A stretch of DNA of 64,000 nt from CAYQQU01 sp964419545. GTDB taxonomy: Bacteria; Bacteroidota; Bacteroidia; Chitinophagales; Saprospiraceae. Numbering within the stretch: position 1 is the stretch's first letter; every line of letters begins with the position of its first letter. The notes beneath the pieces were generated by a model that ran no database searches, was not told where the DNA came from, and was given only the letters and a program-made list of their open reading frames with translations. The stretch lies in NCBI GenBank assembly GCA_964419545.1, contig CAYQQU010000007.1, positions 1 through 64,000 of the forward strand, given 5' to 3'. A program made the position numbers and the translations under genes. Positions 6,630 to 15,278 of the stretch are shown piece after piece.

Positions 6630-7739
6630 ATGAAATTCCTGAAAGAATACCGCGACCCGGAGATTGCCCGGCAATACCTGGAAGAGATCAAAAAGACCGT
6701 GACCCGCCCCTGGACCATCATGGAAGTGTGCGGCGGGCAGACCCATAGCCTCGTTAAAAACGGCATCCTGAACATGCTGCCGGAGGAGATCAACATGGTG
6801 CACGGGCCGGGCTGTCCCGTCTGTGTAACGCCGTTAAACCTTATCGATAAGGCCGTGTACCTCGCCGAAGAGAAAGGCGTCATCCTCTGTTCGTTCGGCG
6901 ATATGCTGCGGGTGCCCGGCTCCCGGAAGAGCCTGCTGGAAGCCAAAGCCGGCGGGGCTGACGTCCGCATCCTCTATTCCCCACTGGAAGCAGTAAAGCT
7001 GGCCGCAGAAACCCCGGACCGGGAAGTGGTCTTCTTTGCGGTGGGCTTCGAGACCACGGCTCCCGCCAATGCACTTTCTGTACAGCACGCCCGGCTGATG
7101 GGGGTTCCTAATTATTCCATCCTGGCCTCCCACGTGCTGGTGCCGCCGGCGATCGCTGCGGTGATGAACGACGAAGACAGCCATATTCAGGCTTTCCTCG
7201 CCGCCGGCCACGTCTGCACCATTATGGGCGTCGACGAATACTACTCGCTCGTGGAAAAATACCACATCCCCATGGTCGTCACCGGCTTTGAGCCCGTCGA
7301 CCTGCTGCAGGGCATACTGATGACGGTAAAACAGTTGGAGGCGGGCGCCGCCAAACTCGAAAACCAATACAGCCGCGTCGTCCGGCCGGAAGGCAATCCC
7401 GGCGCGCGGGCGGTCATCAGCGACGTCTTCGCGATCAGCGACCGCGAATGGCGGGGCATCGGTACGATACCGATGAGCGGCTACTCGGTGAGAGAAAAAT
7501 ACGCTGCTTACGATGCCGACCGCAAGTTTTCGGTGGCGATCGAGACGGCCGAAGAAAGCCGGGAATGCATTGCAGGCCAGGTGCTGAAAGGCATCAAAAA
7601 ACCCAACGAATGCCCGCAATTCGGTAAAAAATGCAAGCCGGAATTCCCGCTGGGCGCCCCGATGGTGAGCTCGGAGGGCGCCTGCGCCGCGTACTACCAT
7701 TTTCATCAGACCATCCAGGAACTGGAAACGCCGACCTGA
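6630..7739 (+). CDS. hypD: HypD, [NiFe]-hydrogenase maturation iron-sulfur protein
   Basis: HypD is the scaffold on which the Fe(CN)2(CO) unit of [NiFe] hydrogenases is built, together with HypC; it receives cyanide from HypE. The 369 residues show the family hallmarks. CGGQTH at Cys34, GPGCPVCVTP with Cys62/Cys65, and GFETTAP are present. A C-terminal cysteine cluster (NECPQFGKKC, then EGACAAYY) binds the 4Fe-4S cluster. Full length, and start ATG 6630 fits the family. hypE begins 2 nt after its stop, so the two are one operon. No hydrogenase or other hyp gene lies in the window. Confidence 0.97.
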   Translation: MKFLKEYRDPEIARQYLEEIKKTVTRPWTIMEVCGGQTHSLVKNGILNMLPEEINMVHGPGCPVCVTPLNLIDKAVYLAEEKGVILCSFGDMLRVPGSRKSLLEAKAGGADVRILYSPLEAVKLAAETPDREVVFFAVGFETTAPANALSVQHARLMGVPNYSILASHVLVPPAIAAVMNDEDSHIQAFLAAGHVCTIMGVDEYYSLVEKYHIPMVVTGFEPVDLLQGILMTVKQLEAGAAKLENQYSRVVRPEGNPGARAVISDVFAISDREWRGIGTIPMSGYSVREKYAAYDADRKFSVAIETAEESRECIAGQVLKGIKKPNECPQFGKKCKPEFPLGAPMVSSEGACAAYYHFHQTIQELETPT

Positions 7740-7741
7740 GT

Positions 7742-8800
7742 ATGAACGACGCCAAATTAAAAATGCAGCTGCAGTGCCCGATGCCCAAACTCGACTTCGA
7801 CGTCATCACCCTGGGCCACGGCAGCGGCGGCTTATTGACCAATAAACTGCTGGATAGCGGCGTATTCGATTTGCTGAAAAACGATGTGCTCGATAAACGC
7901 CACGACGGGGCAACGCTGGTACTGGACGGAAAGACTGCCTTCACCACCGACAGCTTCGTCATTACGCCGATCTTTTTTCCGGGCGGCAATATCGGAGAGC
8001 TGGCCGTCAACGGCACAGTGAACGACCTCGCCATGTGCGGCGCTGTTCCCCGCCATATTTCGCTGAGCTTTATCCTCGAAGAAGGCCTGACGATGCGGGA
8101 ATTCTGGGATGTGCTGGTGGCGATCAAATTTGCCTGCACCCAGGCCGGCGTACAGGTCGTAACCGGCGATACCAAGGTCGTGGAGCGCGGCAAAGGCGAT
8201 AAAATATTCATCAACACCACCGGCCTCGGGCCCCTCCACCCGCGGGCGCAGATCGATATCGGCCGGGTGACGGCCGGAGATAAGGTCATCGTCAGCGGCA
8301 ACCTGGCCACCCACGGCATCGCCATTATGTCGGTCAGGGAAGGACTGGAGTTCGAGACAACGATCCAGAGCGATACCCGCAATCTCAACCACCTGGTGAC
8401 CGCCCTGCTCGACGACTTCGGCGAACAGATCCACCTGCTGCGCGATCCCACCCGGGGCGGCGTCGCAACTGTACTGACGGAGATCGCCCGCGACACGCGC
8501 CTGGGCGTCGATATTTTCCAAAAGGATATTCCGGTGGACGAACAAGTGGACGGCGCCTGCGAGATCCTGGGGCTCGACCCCCTTTACGTCGCCAACGAAG
8601 GCATCTTCATCGCGGTGGTCGCAGCGCCCGCAGCCGAAGCGCTACTCGAAAAGCTGCGGTCTATGGAAAACGGCCACGAGGCCGCGATCATCGGAGCAGT
8701 AACGGCCGATCATCCCCGGCAGGTCGTCCTGACCAGCACCATCGGCGGCAGGCGTGTAGTGAATATGCTGACCGGTGAGCAACTGCCGCGCATCTGCTGA
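7742..8800 (+). CDS. hypE: HypE, carbamoyl/cyano carrier for [NiFe]-hydrogenase maturation
   Basis: HypE dehydrates the carbamoyl group, loaded by HypF on its C-terminal cysteine, to a thiocyanate in an ATP-dependent step and passes CN to HypC-HypD. The 352-residue protein has the PurM-like ATP-binding fold: GHGSGGLLTNKLL near the start, 'TTDSFVITPIFFPGGNIGELAVNG', 'DPTRGGVATVLTEIA', and 'NEGIFIAVV'. It ends in the diagnostic PRIC, so the substrate cysteine is intact. ATG 7742 is chosen because it follows the hypD stop by 2 nt and the homologous N-terminus starts just after it; a longer frame from 7631 would overlap hypD. Confidence 0.97.
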   Translation: MNDAKLKMQLQCPMPKLDFDVITLGHGSGGLLTNKLLDSGVFDLLKNDVLDKRHDGATLVLDGKTAFTTDSFVITPIFFPGGNIGELAVNGTVNDLAMCGAVPRHISLSFILEEGLTMREFWDVLVAIKFACTQAGVQVVTGDTKVVERGKGDKIFINTTGLGPLHPRAQIDIGRVTAGDKVIVSGNLATHGIAIMSVREGLEFETTIQSDTRNLNHLVTALLDDFGEQIHLLRDPTRGGVATVLTEIARDTRLGVDIFQKDIPVDEQVDGACEILGLDPLYVANEGIFIAVVAAPAAEALLEKLRSMENGHEAAIIGAVTADHPRQVVLTSTIGGRRVVNMLTGEQLPRIC

Positions 8801-8855
8801 AGGGACTGCCCGGGAATAAGCGGGTGGGCAACTAGTTTGTGAAACTTCTGCCCTG

Positions 8856-9980
8856 CTACCGTTCTTCCGTTCTCTCTCCTCCTCTTCTCTTCCTCCGTTC
8901 ATTGATCAGGTTGCGAATCCAATTGGGAATGACGATGGCGCCGGCCAGCAGGTAGATGTAATAGGACATTAACCGCCAAATGGTGGCGATGGTCGTAGAG
9001 TGCGTGGTATTGGTGACGTAATCCGTCATAAAGCCGTTGAACAAGACCTCGATCAGCCCCGCGCCGCCGGGAGTAGGGCTGAAGGCGATGATGAAAAACA
9101 TCGTTTCCAGACGAGCGTAGAGTTCGAACTGGGTGAGGAAATCACGCGGCACTTCGGGCACCAGAGCAATGATCAGGCAGTTGAGCAGGAGGAAGCGACT
9201 CGTCCAGGCGCCGGCGGTAGAAAGAAAGGCCCTCAGGTGGAAGCCGAAACGCTGCTGCTTCAGCTCGTTGGAAGCGATCACCATGTCGTTGCCCAGCGCT
9301 ACCGCTTTGCGAAAGTACCGGCGTAGCGGCTTGAGCCGGGTAACGGCCGCCAGCACCCTTTTCATGCGCACCGGATCGACGAAGATGCCGTAGTAAAAGA
9401 TGGAGCTGTAGGTCAGCATCAGGCCGTATGCGAAAATAAAATAGATGCCCCAGCCCCCGGCCTCCGCAAAGCTGCCGGCGTCCGGCCGCATCATAGAACT
9501 GCCGAACAACAGAAAAAGCAACGGCAGCGTGCTGAGCAGAAACAGACTGTCGAGCACCACCGTATACAACACAATGGTAGCGGTCTTGGCCGTGGATAAC
9601 TTTTCTTGTGACAAAATGAAAAAAGCAACGGTGCTCCCTCCTAAACTGGTGGGCGAAACGGCCGAACTGAACTCCCAGATGAAAATGAGTTCGATGCATT
9701 TCCACCAGCTGAATACGCCCTGCGACAAGGTGCGCAACCGGTACGAATAGGAGAGGTGGCGGCCGGTAGAGCAGAGCAGACCGGCGCCGATCCACAGCCA
9801 GGTGTGGGTGGTCCACCGGATCTTGGCGAATTCCTCGGGATCGAACTGGCGCCACAACAGGTAGCCTACGCCCATGACGCCGATCAGGGCCGGCAGGATG
9901 ACACGGGATATCCGGATGGACTTTAGGGCTTCCTGTTGCTGGTCAGTAAATTGCTCCAGTGTATCCTGCTTCAAAATCAA
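8856..9980 (-). CDS. Lysylphosphatidylglycerol synthase TM region / UPF0104-type membrane protein
   Basis: A 374-residue integral membrane protein with about eight hydrophobic segments. It has the conserved features of the MprF-N/UPF0104 (AglD-like) family: 'EFSSAVSPTSLGGSTVAFFIL' in the middle and 'FSPTPGGAGLIEVLFNGF' toward the C-terminus, where the G-rich loops and Glu are family hallmarks. Relatives act as lipid flippases or in lipid-linked glycan assembly. The synthase domain of true MprF is absent, so aminoacylation is not expected. It is convergent with hypE, the two stops being about 55 nt apart. Confidence 0.85.
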   Translation of the reverse strand: MILKQDTLEQFTDQQQEALKSIRISRVILPALIGVMGVGYLLWRQFDPEEFAKIRWTTHTWLWIGAGLLCSTGRHLSYSYRLRTLSQGVFSWWKCIELIFIWEFSSAVSPTSLGGSTVAFFILSQEKLSTAKTATIVLYTVVLDSLFLLSTLPLLFLLFGSSMMRPDAGSFAEAGGWGIYFIFAYGLMLTYSSIFYYGIFVDPVRMKRVLAAVTRLKPLRRYFRKAVALGNDMVIASNELKQQRFGFHLRAFLSTAGAWTSRFLLLNCLIIALVPEVPRDFLTQFELYARLETMFFIIAFSPTPGGAGLIEVLFNGFMTDYVTNTTHSTTIATIWRLMSYYIYLLAGAIVIPNWIRNLINERRKRRGGERTEER

Positions 9981-10011
9981 TTATAATTTGATGAGGAATG
10001 CCAATCTCCTT

Positions 10012-10026
10012 TGTTAGTTACTAACA
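10012..10026. promoter_or_regulatory. Operator-like inverted repeat TGTTAG-N3-CTAACA
   Basis: A perfect 6+3+6 inverted repeat lies 32-46 bp upstream of the start of the divergent flippase-like gene, in a 295-bp divergent intergenic region. Its size and spacing suit a dimeric repressor, but no cognate regulator is visible. Confidence 0.35.
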
Positions 10027-10207
10027 GACCAGGGGTAAAGTTGATCAAATGTTGGCATTTTTAATTATTTTGCTCGCCGCGCCGGCCAAAATGAACGGTC
10101 GAACATACTTCGCTGCCTCGTAGTATTATATAGGGTCAATCCTTAAAACGAAAGTAATGACTATAAACTCCCGGGGTTTATCTGCCGGCGCTCCCCGCTA
10201 ATTTTTT

Positions 10208-10242
10208 CGGGCCTGGGGGGAATTTACGCCCCGTCAGGCCCG
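10208..10242 (+). other. Hairpin in the leader of the glsB-like gene
   Basis: CGGGCCTG pairs with CAGGCCCG, and an inner GGGG can pair with CCCC. It is not followed by a T-run on either strand, so it is not a typical terminator. It lies about 35 nt before the start codon at 10276. The rest of 9981-10275 shows no gene. Confidence 0.4.
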
Positions 10243-10275
10243 GAACACACTTGCTGACCGTAAAACTATCGTCCA

Positions 10276-10524
10276 ATGGAACTAATGGAGCTCATTTATT
10301 TCTTGCTGATCGGCGCCCTTGCCGGCTGGATCGGCGGCCAGATTATGAAAGGCGCCGGCTTCGGCATTGTCGGAAATATCGTCGTCGGCGTCATCGGCAG
10401 CCTCATCGGGGGATGGCTGTTTAGCCTGCTCGATATTCAAACGAGTAACGGGTTGATCGGCTCGGTCATTACCGCCGTTATTGGTGCGATCTTACTGCTT
10501 TGGATCGCTCGACTGGTAAAATAA
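10276..10524 (+). CDS. GlsB/YeaQ/YmgE-family small membrane protein
   Basis: An 82-residue, very hydrophobic, glycine-rich protein with three TM segments and the family pattern 'GALAGWIGGQIMKGAGFGIVGN' then 'VVGVIGSLIGGWLF' and 'VITAVIGAILLLWI'. These proteins, once labelled transglycosylase-associated, are induced by stress in many bacteria; their biochemical role is not established. Start ATG 10276 is used, with in-frame ATG 10285 possible. The next gene begins 9 nt after its stop. Confidence 0.9.
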   Translation: MELMELIYFLLIGALAGWIGGQIMKGAGFGIVGNIVVGVIGSLIGGWLFSLLDIQTSNGLIGSVITAVIGAILLLWIARLVK

Positions 10525-10533
10525 AGGGAAAAC

Positions 10534-11682
10534 TTGCACGCAGAAAATCGCGAAGAGATACAAAGAAGGTGGCGCCTGGTACTGGGGTCGATGGCCGACC
10601 CCGAGGGCGAGATCAGCCTTTCCGGAGCGCTCGAAGGCCTCGACGCTGCCCTGGAAGCGCTCTATGATAGCGACCGCGAAGGAGCGCTCGGCCATTCTTC
10701 TCCCAATATCAACCGTTGGCTGGGCGATATCCGGCGTTATTTTCCAACCAGTGTCGTACAATTGATGCAAAAAGACGCCCTCGATCGCCTGGGGCTGCGC
10801 CAAATGTTGCTGGAGCCCGAATTGCTCGCATCGGTAGCAGCCGATGTAGACCTCGTGGCTACACTGCTTTCCCTGAAAAGCGTCCTGCCGGAACGTACGC
10901 GGGAAACGGCGCGCGAGGTGGTGCGCAAAGTGGTGACGGAGCTACAGCGGAAGTTGCGCCAACCGTTGCAACAGGCGGTGAAAGGAAGCCTGAACCGAGC
11001 TGTTCGCAACCGCCGGCCCAAACTCAATGAAATGGATTGGCGCCGCACCATCCGGGCCAATTTGCAGCATTATCAGCCCGAACTGGGAGCGATCATTCCG
11101 GAAAAACAATATGGCTATGGGCGCAAGTCTTCCCACCTGCGCCATGTTATCCTGCTGGTGGACCAAAGCGGCTCCATGGCGGCCTCCATGGTCTACGCCG
11201 GAATCATGGGCTGCGTGCTCGCCAACCTGCGGGCGCTGCGCACCGACCTCATCACTTTCGACACCAGCATTGCCGATTTAAGCCCTTTCCTGCATGATCC
11301 CGTAGAACTGCTCTTCGGCGCTCAGCTCGGCGGCGGTACGGACATCAACCGGGCGCTGGCCTACGTTCAGCCGCTGATCCGCCAACCCCGCGATACCATC
11401 GTGGTGCTGATCAGCGACCTGGTCGAAGGCGGCGACCGCGAGGATATGATCAGGCGGGCTGCCGCGATCAAAGCTTCGGGCGCCCTGATGGTGGCCCTGC
11501 TGGCCCTCGACGACCGCGGAGCACCCAGCTACGACCGGGAGATGGCCGGCGCTTTCGCGCAACTCGACATCCCGGCCTTCGCCTGTACCCCCGACCTGTT
11601 TCCCGACTTCATGGCCGCGGCCATCAGCCGGGCCGACCTCCGCCAATGGCTCGGCCATTACCACGTCCCGGTAAAAAACTGA
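10534..11682 (+). CDS. VWA-domain protein (CoxE-like), MIDAS type
   Basis: A 382-residue protein starting at TTG 10534, preceded by an AAAGGGAAAA purine stretch; no ATG fits the conserved N-terminus. The N-terminal ~200 residues are helical and Arg/Leu-rich. From about 205 a von Willebrand A domain begins: 'HVILLVDQSGSMAASM' gives the DxSxS metal-ion site, followed by 'GGGTDINRAL' and 'VLISDLVEGG'. Such proteins are usually encoded with a MoxR AAA+ ATPase, a DUF5682 protein and a SWIM zinc-finger protein. Here only the GlsB-like gene precedes it and the downstream gene is opposed, so the partners are elsewhere or lost. No signal peptide; cytoplasmic. Confidence 0.85.
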   Translation: MHAENREEIQRRWRLVLGSMADPEGEISLSGALEGLDAALEALYDSDREGALGHSSPNINRWLGDIRRYFPTSVVQLMQKDALDRLGLRQMLLEPELLASVAADVDLVATLLSLKSVLPERTRETAREVVRKVVTELQRKLRQPLQQAVKGSLNRAVRNRRPKLNEMDWRRTIRANLQHYQPELGAIIPEKQYGYGRKSSHLRHVILLVDQSGSMAASMVYAGIMGCVLANLRALRTDLITFDTSIADLSPFLHDPVELLFGAQLGGGTDINRALAYVQPLIRQPRDTIVVLISDLVEGGDREDMIRRAAAIKASGALMVALLALDDRGAPSYDREMAGAFAQLDIPAFACTPDLFPDFMAAAISRADLRQWLGHYHVPVKN

Positions 11683-11707
11683 AAAGCGGTATCCGAATTT
11701 CCTCATA

Positions 11708-11758
11708 ATCACCCACACCCACACTCACACCCACACTCACACCCACACCCACACTCAT
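11708..11758. repeat. CA-rich simple repeat (CACCCACACTCA-type, ~12-bp period)
   Basis: About 50 bp of ACCCACACTCAC-like units fill most of the 72-bp gap between the VWA gene and the convergent M20 peptidase gene, reaching the latter's stop codon. Low complexity and short period make it prone to slippage. No function is evident. Confidence 0.85.
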
Positions 11759-13227
11759 CTACAACTATTCCTGATCAACCGCCGATAAAACCGGATCGCC
11801 TGCTGATACTGATCAGCAGCGATCCGTTCGTTGCTACCGTGAATGGACTTGAGTTCTGCCCGGGTAAGCTTAACCGGAAGAAACCGGTAAACCTGGTCGG
11901 CGACGTCCTGGTAAAAACGCCCGTCGGTGGCGGCGATGACCAGGGCGGGGGCCACCACCGCGTCTGGGTAAATTTGCTGGATCGACTTTTGGATGACCTG
12001 AAAGCCGAAAGCTTCGGTGTTGGAAAGGGGGGCGGGGTCCCGGGCGGTCGAAGCGTCCTCCAGCATGATGCTAACGCGTTCATCGCCGATGGTGCGACGC
12101 ACGTATTCCGTGACGGTTTCTACTGTTTCTCCGGGGAGGATTCGGAAGTTGACGACCGCGCGGGCCTCGGTTGGAAGTACATTGTCTTTTACCCCGGCTT
12201 GCAAAATGGTGGGCGCCGTAGTGGTGCGTACGATCGCCGCCGAGGTGGCGTCGGCGGTCAGGATACGGGTGAGGAGCGGTTCGGTGAGCCAGAGGTTGGC
12301 GAACAACACGCGGTACGGCAGGCTCATTTCCGGCCCCGCATATTGGAATAAGCCGGCGGTGGCGCCGTCGATGCGGGCGGGAAAAGGGTTTTGCTGCAAG
12401 CGATCGATGGCCCGGCTCAGGATGCCGATGGCCGTTTCCGGAGGCGGCATGGACGAATGGCCGCCTTCTTCGAGGCGGGCGGTGAGCGTGAGGCTGGCGT
12501 ACCCCTTTTCGGTAATGCCGATCATCGCCAGCGGCCGGTCCAGACCGCCCAGGGCGTCTTCGAGCACCACCGAGCCTTCGTCGAGTACGTATTCAAAGTG
12601 AATGTCGCGGTCGGCAAAAAACTTGGCCAGGGCCTGGGCGCCGTCCTTGCCGCCGATCTCTTCATCGTGACCGAAAGCGAAATAGACGGTGCGGGCCGGT
12701 AAGTAATCGGTCCGCAGCAGGCTTTCCGCAGCTTCCAGCAGGCCGAAAATGCTGATCTTATCGTCAAGTGCGCCTCGCCCCCAGATGGTGTCGCCGCGGA
12801 TCTCCCCTGCAAAGGGCGGAACGCGCCACTGATCGAGGCTTGCCGCTTCGGCCGGCACCACGTCCTGGTGGGCGGTCAGCAGAATAGGCGCCAGATTGGG
12901 GTTGGTGCCGGGCCAGCGCATGACGATGCCGAGGCCGGGCGCCGGTTCGCGGTCCAGCAGCGAATCGGCCAGCGGAAAACTGCGCCGAATAAGGGTGTCC
13001 AACTGCCGGAACGCCGCCGTGTCGAGCGGCTGAACGCTCGACACGGTGCGCAGGCGAATCGCGGCGGCAAGCCGCTCCGGTGCGCCGTCGATGGCCGGCG
13101 CCGGGGAGACGGGTTCCACCGGGATCTGCTGAGAAGAAAAAGTGATGGTGTTGATCGCCAGCACCCCCGCGAGGATAACCAATGCGAATAGCGCCAGGCG
13201 AAACAACATTCTGAATAACCTTTTCAT
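11755..13227 (-). CDS. M20-family metallopeptidase, PM20D1-like
   Basis: A 490-residue enzyme with an N-terminal hydrophobic anchor (residues 8-26) and then the M20 di-zinc fold. 'LLTAHQDVVPAE' supplies the first His/Asp pair, 'IWGRGALDDK' the bridging Asp, and 'AFGHDEEIGG' the catalytic and metal Glu. 'EEGGHSSMPPPETAIG' belongs to the lid domain. This subgroup resembles PM20D1, which makes and hydrolyses N-acyl amino acids, though substrate cannot be read from sequence. It should act in the periplasm. It lies 2 nt downstream of the S9 peptidase gene, so the two are co-transcribed and probably work together on peptides. Confidence 0.92.
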   Translation of the reverse strand: MKRLFRMLFRLALFALVILAGVLAINTITFSSQQIPVEPVSPAPAIDGAPERLAAAIRLRTVSSVQPLDTAAFRQLDTLIRRSFPLADSLLDREPAPGLGIVMRWPGTNPNLAPILLTAHQDVVPAEAASLDQWRVPPFAGEIRGDTIWGRGALDDKISIFGLLEAAESLLRTDYLPARTVYFAFGHDEEIGGKDGAQALAKFFADRDIHFEYVLDEGSVVLEDALGGLDRPLAMIGITEKGYASLTLTARLEEGGHSSMPPPETAIGILSRAIDRLQQNPFPARIDGATAGLFQYAGPEMSLPYRVLFANLWLTEPLLTRILTADATSAAIVRTTTAPTILQAGVKDNVLPTEARAVVNFRILPGETVETVTEYVRRTIGDERVSIMLEDASTARDPAPLSNTEAFGFQVIQKSIQQIYPDAVVAPALVIAATDGRFYQDVADQVYRFLPVKLTRAELKSIHGSNERIAADQYQQAIRFYRRLIRNSCR

Positions 13228-13229
13228 GG

Positions 13230-15203
13230 TCAGGGTCTTGCCTGTTCTTTTTTCAGGTATTGATCAAACCAGCCCATCAGCCGCCGGCTGTAATCCAGGC
13301 GGGCGGTGGCGTTGCGGTTGCCGTGGCCCTCGCCCGGGTACAGCACCAGCCGCACCGGCGTATCGGTCCGCGTTTTGATGTGGCGGTACAACTCCAGCGA
13401 CTGGCTGGGGTCGACGCGGGTGTCTTCCGCGCCGGCCATGATCAGCAGCGGCGTTTCGGCCTGGCCGGCGTAGTAGATCGGGCTGCGCTTGAGGAAAAAT
13501 TCGTAGTCTTCCCAGATCCGTTTGCGAGCGTGCACGAGGTACAGCTCTTCGGGGATGTCGCTGGTGCCCCACTTGGAAATATTGTCGCTGATACCGACGA
13601 ACATCACTCCCGCTGCAAAGCGGTCGGTATAACGGGTGGCCATCCAGCCGGTGGCGTAACCGCCGTACGATCCGCCGGTAACGCCGACTTTGTCTTCGTC
13701 AATAAAGCCTTGTTCGATCAGGTAATCGACCCCGTCGACGATATCGTCAAATTCTTTTCCGGCGAGGTCGCCCTGGCTCGACATCGCAAACTCGACGCCC
13801 CGGCCCGTGCTGCCGCGGTAGTTGGGATAAAAGACGAAATAGCCCTGGGAAGCCGCCATTTGCCCGGGCACCGAATAACGCGTCAGCCAGCCGTTGTCGT
13901 AATGGGATTCGGGACCGCCGTGCACCACGGTGATGAGCGGATATTTTTTGCCGGCTTCGTAATCGGTCGGGTAAATGAGCAGCCCCTGAATTTCAAGTCC
14001 GTCGCGCGCTTCGTAGGTAATGGCTTCCTGGCGGCCGAAAGTTTCATCTTCCAGCCAGGGGTTGCTGTTGGTGAGGCGACGGGGTTTCTTTTCGGCTGCG
14101 GGCTTCATCAGAAAGGCTTCGTTGGGGTGGGAAGGGGCATTGCCGATCAGCGCCAGCGTGCCGTCGCCGGCCCGGTCGAAGCTGGTCAGCACCAGCCCCT
14201 TGGGTTCGTAATGGCGCTTGATGCCGCCGCCCTCAGCGGAGATGACGCCCAAGACGGATTGTACGCCTTCGCTGACCAGCACCTGGAGGGCGTTATTGCT
14301 GGCCCAGGCAAAATCGTCGAAAGCGCCTTTGAAGTCGGGGTACAGGTTTTTGGGCGTTCCGCCATCCGCCCCGACCACGAAGAGGCGGCCGTCGGTGGGG
14401 TCGTGCGTGTCCGCGCCGGCGATCATGGCCAGCTTGTCTCCGCCGGGGCTCCAGGCAAAGCCGCCCTTTTTGCCGACGTGCGCTACGGTAGCGGTCGACT
14501 TCAGGGTGTTGGCGTCGATGATGTGTACCGTTTGTTTCATGTAATAATCATCCACTTGTGGGGTAGGCGAAACGGAGAGGGCGAGCTTGTCGCCGGTCGG
14601 GCTCCATCTGATCGCATGCACGTCGCCCGGCAGGTCGACGGTTCGGGGCTCGGATTCGCCCCAGTCCAGCACAAAGGCGCTGGTGTAGGTCGGATTTTCT
14701 TCGTAGACGATAGGCTGATAGGGCAGGTCGGATTCTTCTTCCGTGCTGGGTATGCCCGAAAGAAAAGCGAGGCGGCTGCCGTCGGCCGACCATTCGTAGG
14801 CGCTGATGGCGTGGGAAAAGCTGAAAATGTTGACGGCTTCGCCGCCGCTCAGCGGCATCTCATAGAGGGATGTCGCCTTGTCGCCTTCCAGGCGCGCCAG
14901 AAAGGTGATGCTGTTGGCGCCCGGCCGGAAAGCGACGTTGCGCACCCGGCTGCGGGTAAAGAACGGGACGGTCTCACCGGATGTTACGTCATGCAAAAAA
15001 AGGTGGTAAGCAGCCGGCTTGTTCTCCACTAACGGATCGGCGGGCGCCGAACGCAGGAAAGCCAGCAGCTTGCCGTCATCCGAAATGATCACATCGGTAA
15101 CGTCCTGGATCTTAGCGACTTCCAGGGGTGTCAGCACCCCGTCCTGGGCCTGAAGTCCAATAACGGGCAACAGAATGAAGAGGGCAAAAATGTAGTTGCG
15201 CAT
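13230..15203 (-). CDS. S9-family prolyl oligopeptidase / acylaminoacyl-peptidase-like
   Basis: A 657-residue secreted serine peptidase. Signal peptide at residues 1-19 ('FALFILLPVIGLQAQ'), then a beta-propeller with WD40-like/TolB-type repeats (about 25-390: 'YEWSADGSRLAFLSG', 'IRWSPTGDKLALS', 'FAWSPGGDKLAMI'), then an alpha/beta hydrolase domain. Catalytic Ser is in 'GVTGGSYGGYATGW' (about 511), Asp in 'AGAEDTRVDPSQS' and His in 'YPGEGHGN'. It would trim short peptides in the periplasm. First gene of a two-gene operon with the M20 peptidase. Confidence 0.94.
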   Translation of the reverse strand: MRNYIFALFILLPVIGLQAQDGVLTPLEVAKIQDVTDVIISDDGKLLAFLRSAPADPLVENKPAAYHLFLHDVTSGETVPFFTRSRVRNVAFRPGANSITFLARLEGDKATSLYEMPLSGGEAVNIFSFSHAISAYEWSADGSRLAFLSGIPSTEEESDLPYQPIVYEENPTYTSAFVLDWGESEPRTVDLPGDVHAIRWSPTGDKLALSVSPTPQVDDYYMKQTVHIIDANTLKSTATVAHVGKKGGFAWSPGGDKLAMIAGADTHDPTDGRLFVVGADGGTPKNLYPDFKGAFDDFAWASNNALQVLVSEGVQSVLGVISAEGGGIKRHYEPKGLVLTSFDRAGDGTLALIGNAPSHPNEAFLMKPAAEKKPRRLTNSNPWLEDETFGRQEAITYEARDGLEIQGLLIYPTDYEAGKKYPLITVVHGGPESHYDNGWLTRYSVPGQMAASQGYFVFYPNYRGSTGRGVEFAMSSQGDLAGKEFDDIVDGVDYLIEQGFIDEDKVGVTGGSYGGYATGWMATRYTDRFAAGVMFVGISDNISKWGTSDIPEELYLVHARKRIWEDYEFFLKRSPIYYAGQAETPLLIMAGAEDTRVDPSQSLELYRHIKTRTDTPVRLVLYPGEGHGNRNATARLDYSRRLMGWFDQYLKKEQARP

Positions 15204-15278
15204 TTTTTTGCCCAGAAATTAAGGAAAAGGGTGGGAATGGCAAAATTTTGTAACGAAGCCGGTAAGGTATCAGTCGCC

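Noticed and set aside
13260..15032. 590-codon plus-strand frame opposite the S9 peptidase
   Set aside because: Antisense shadow of a gene with intact catalytic motifs; no protein features of its own.
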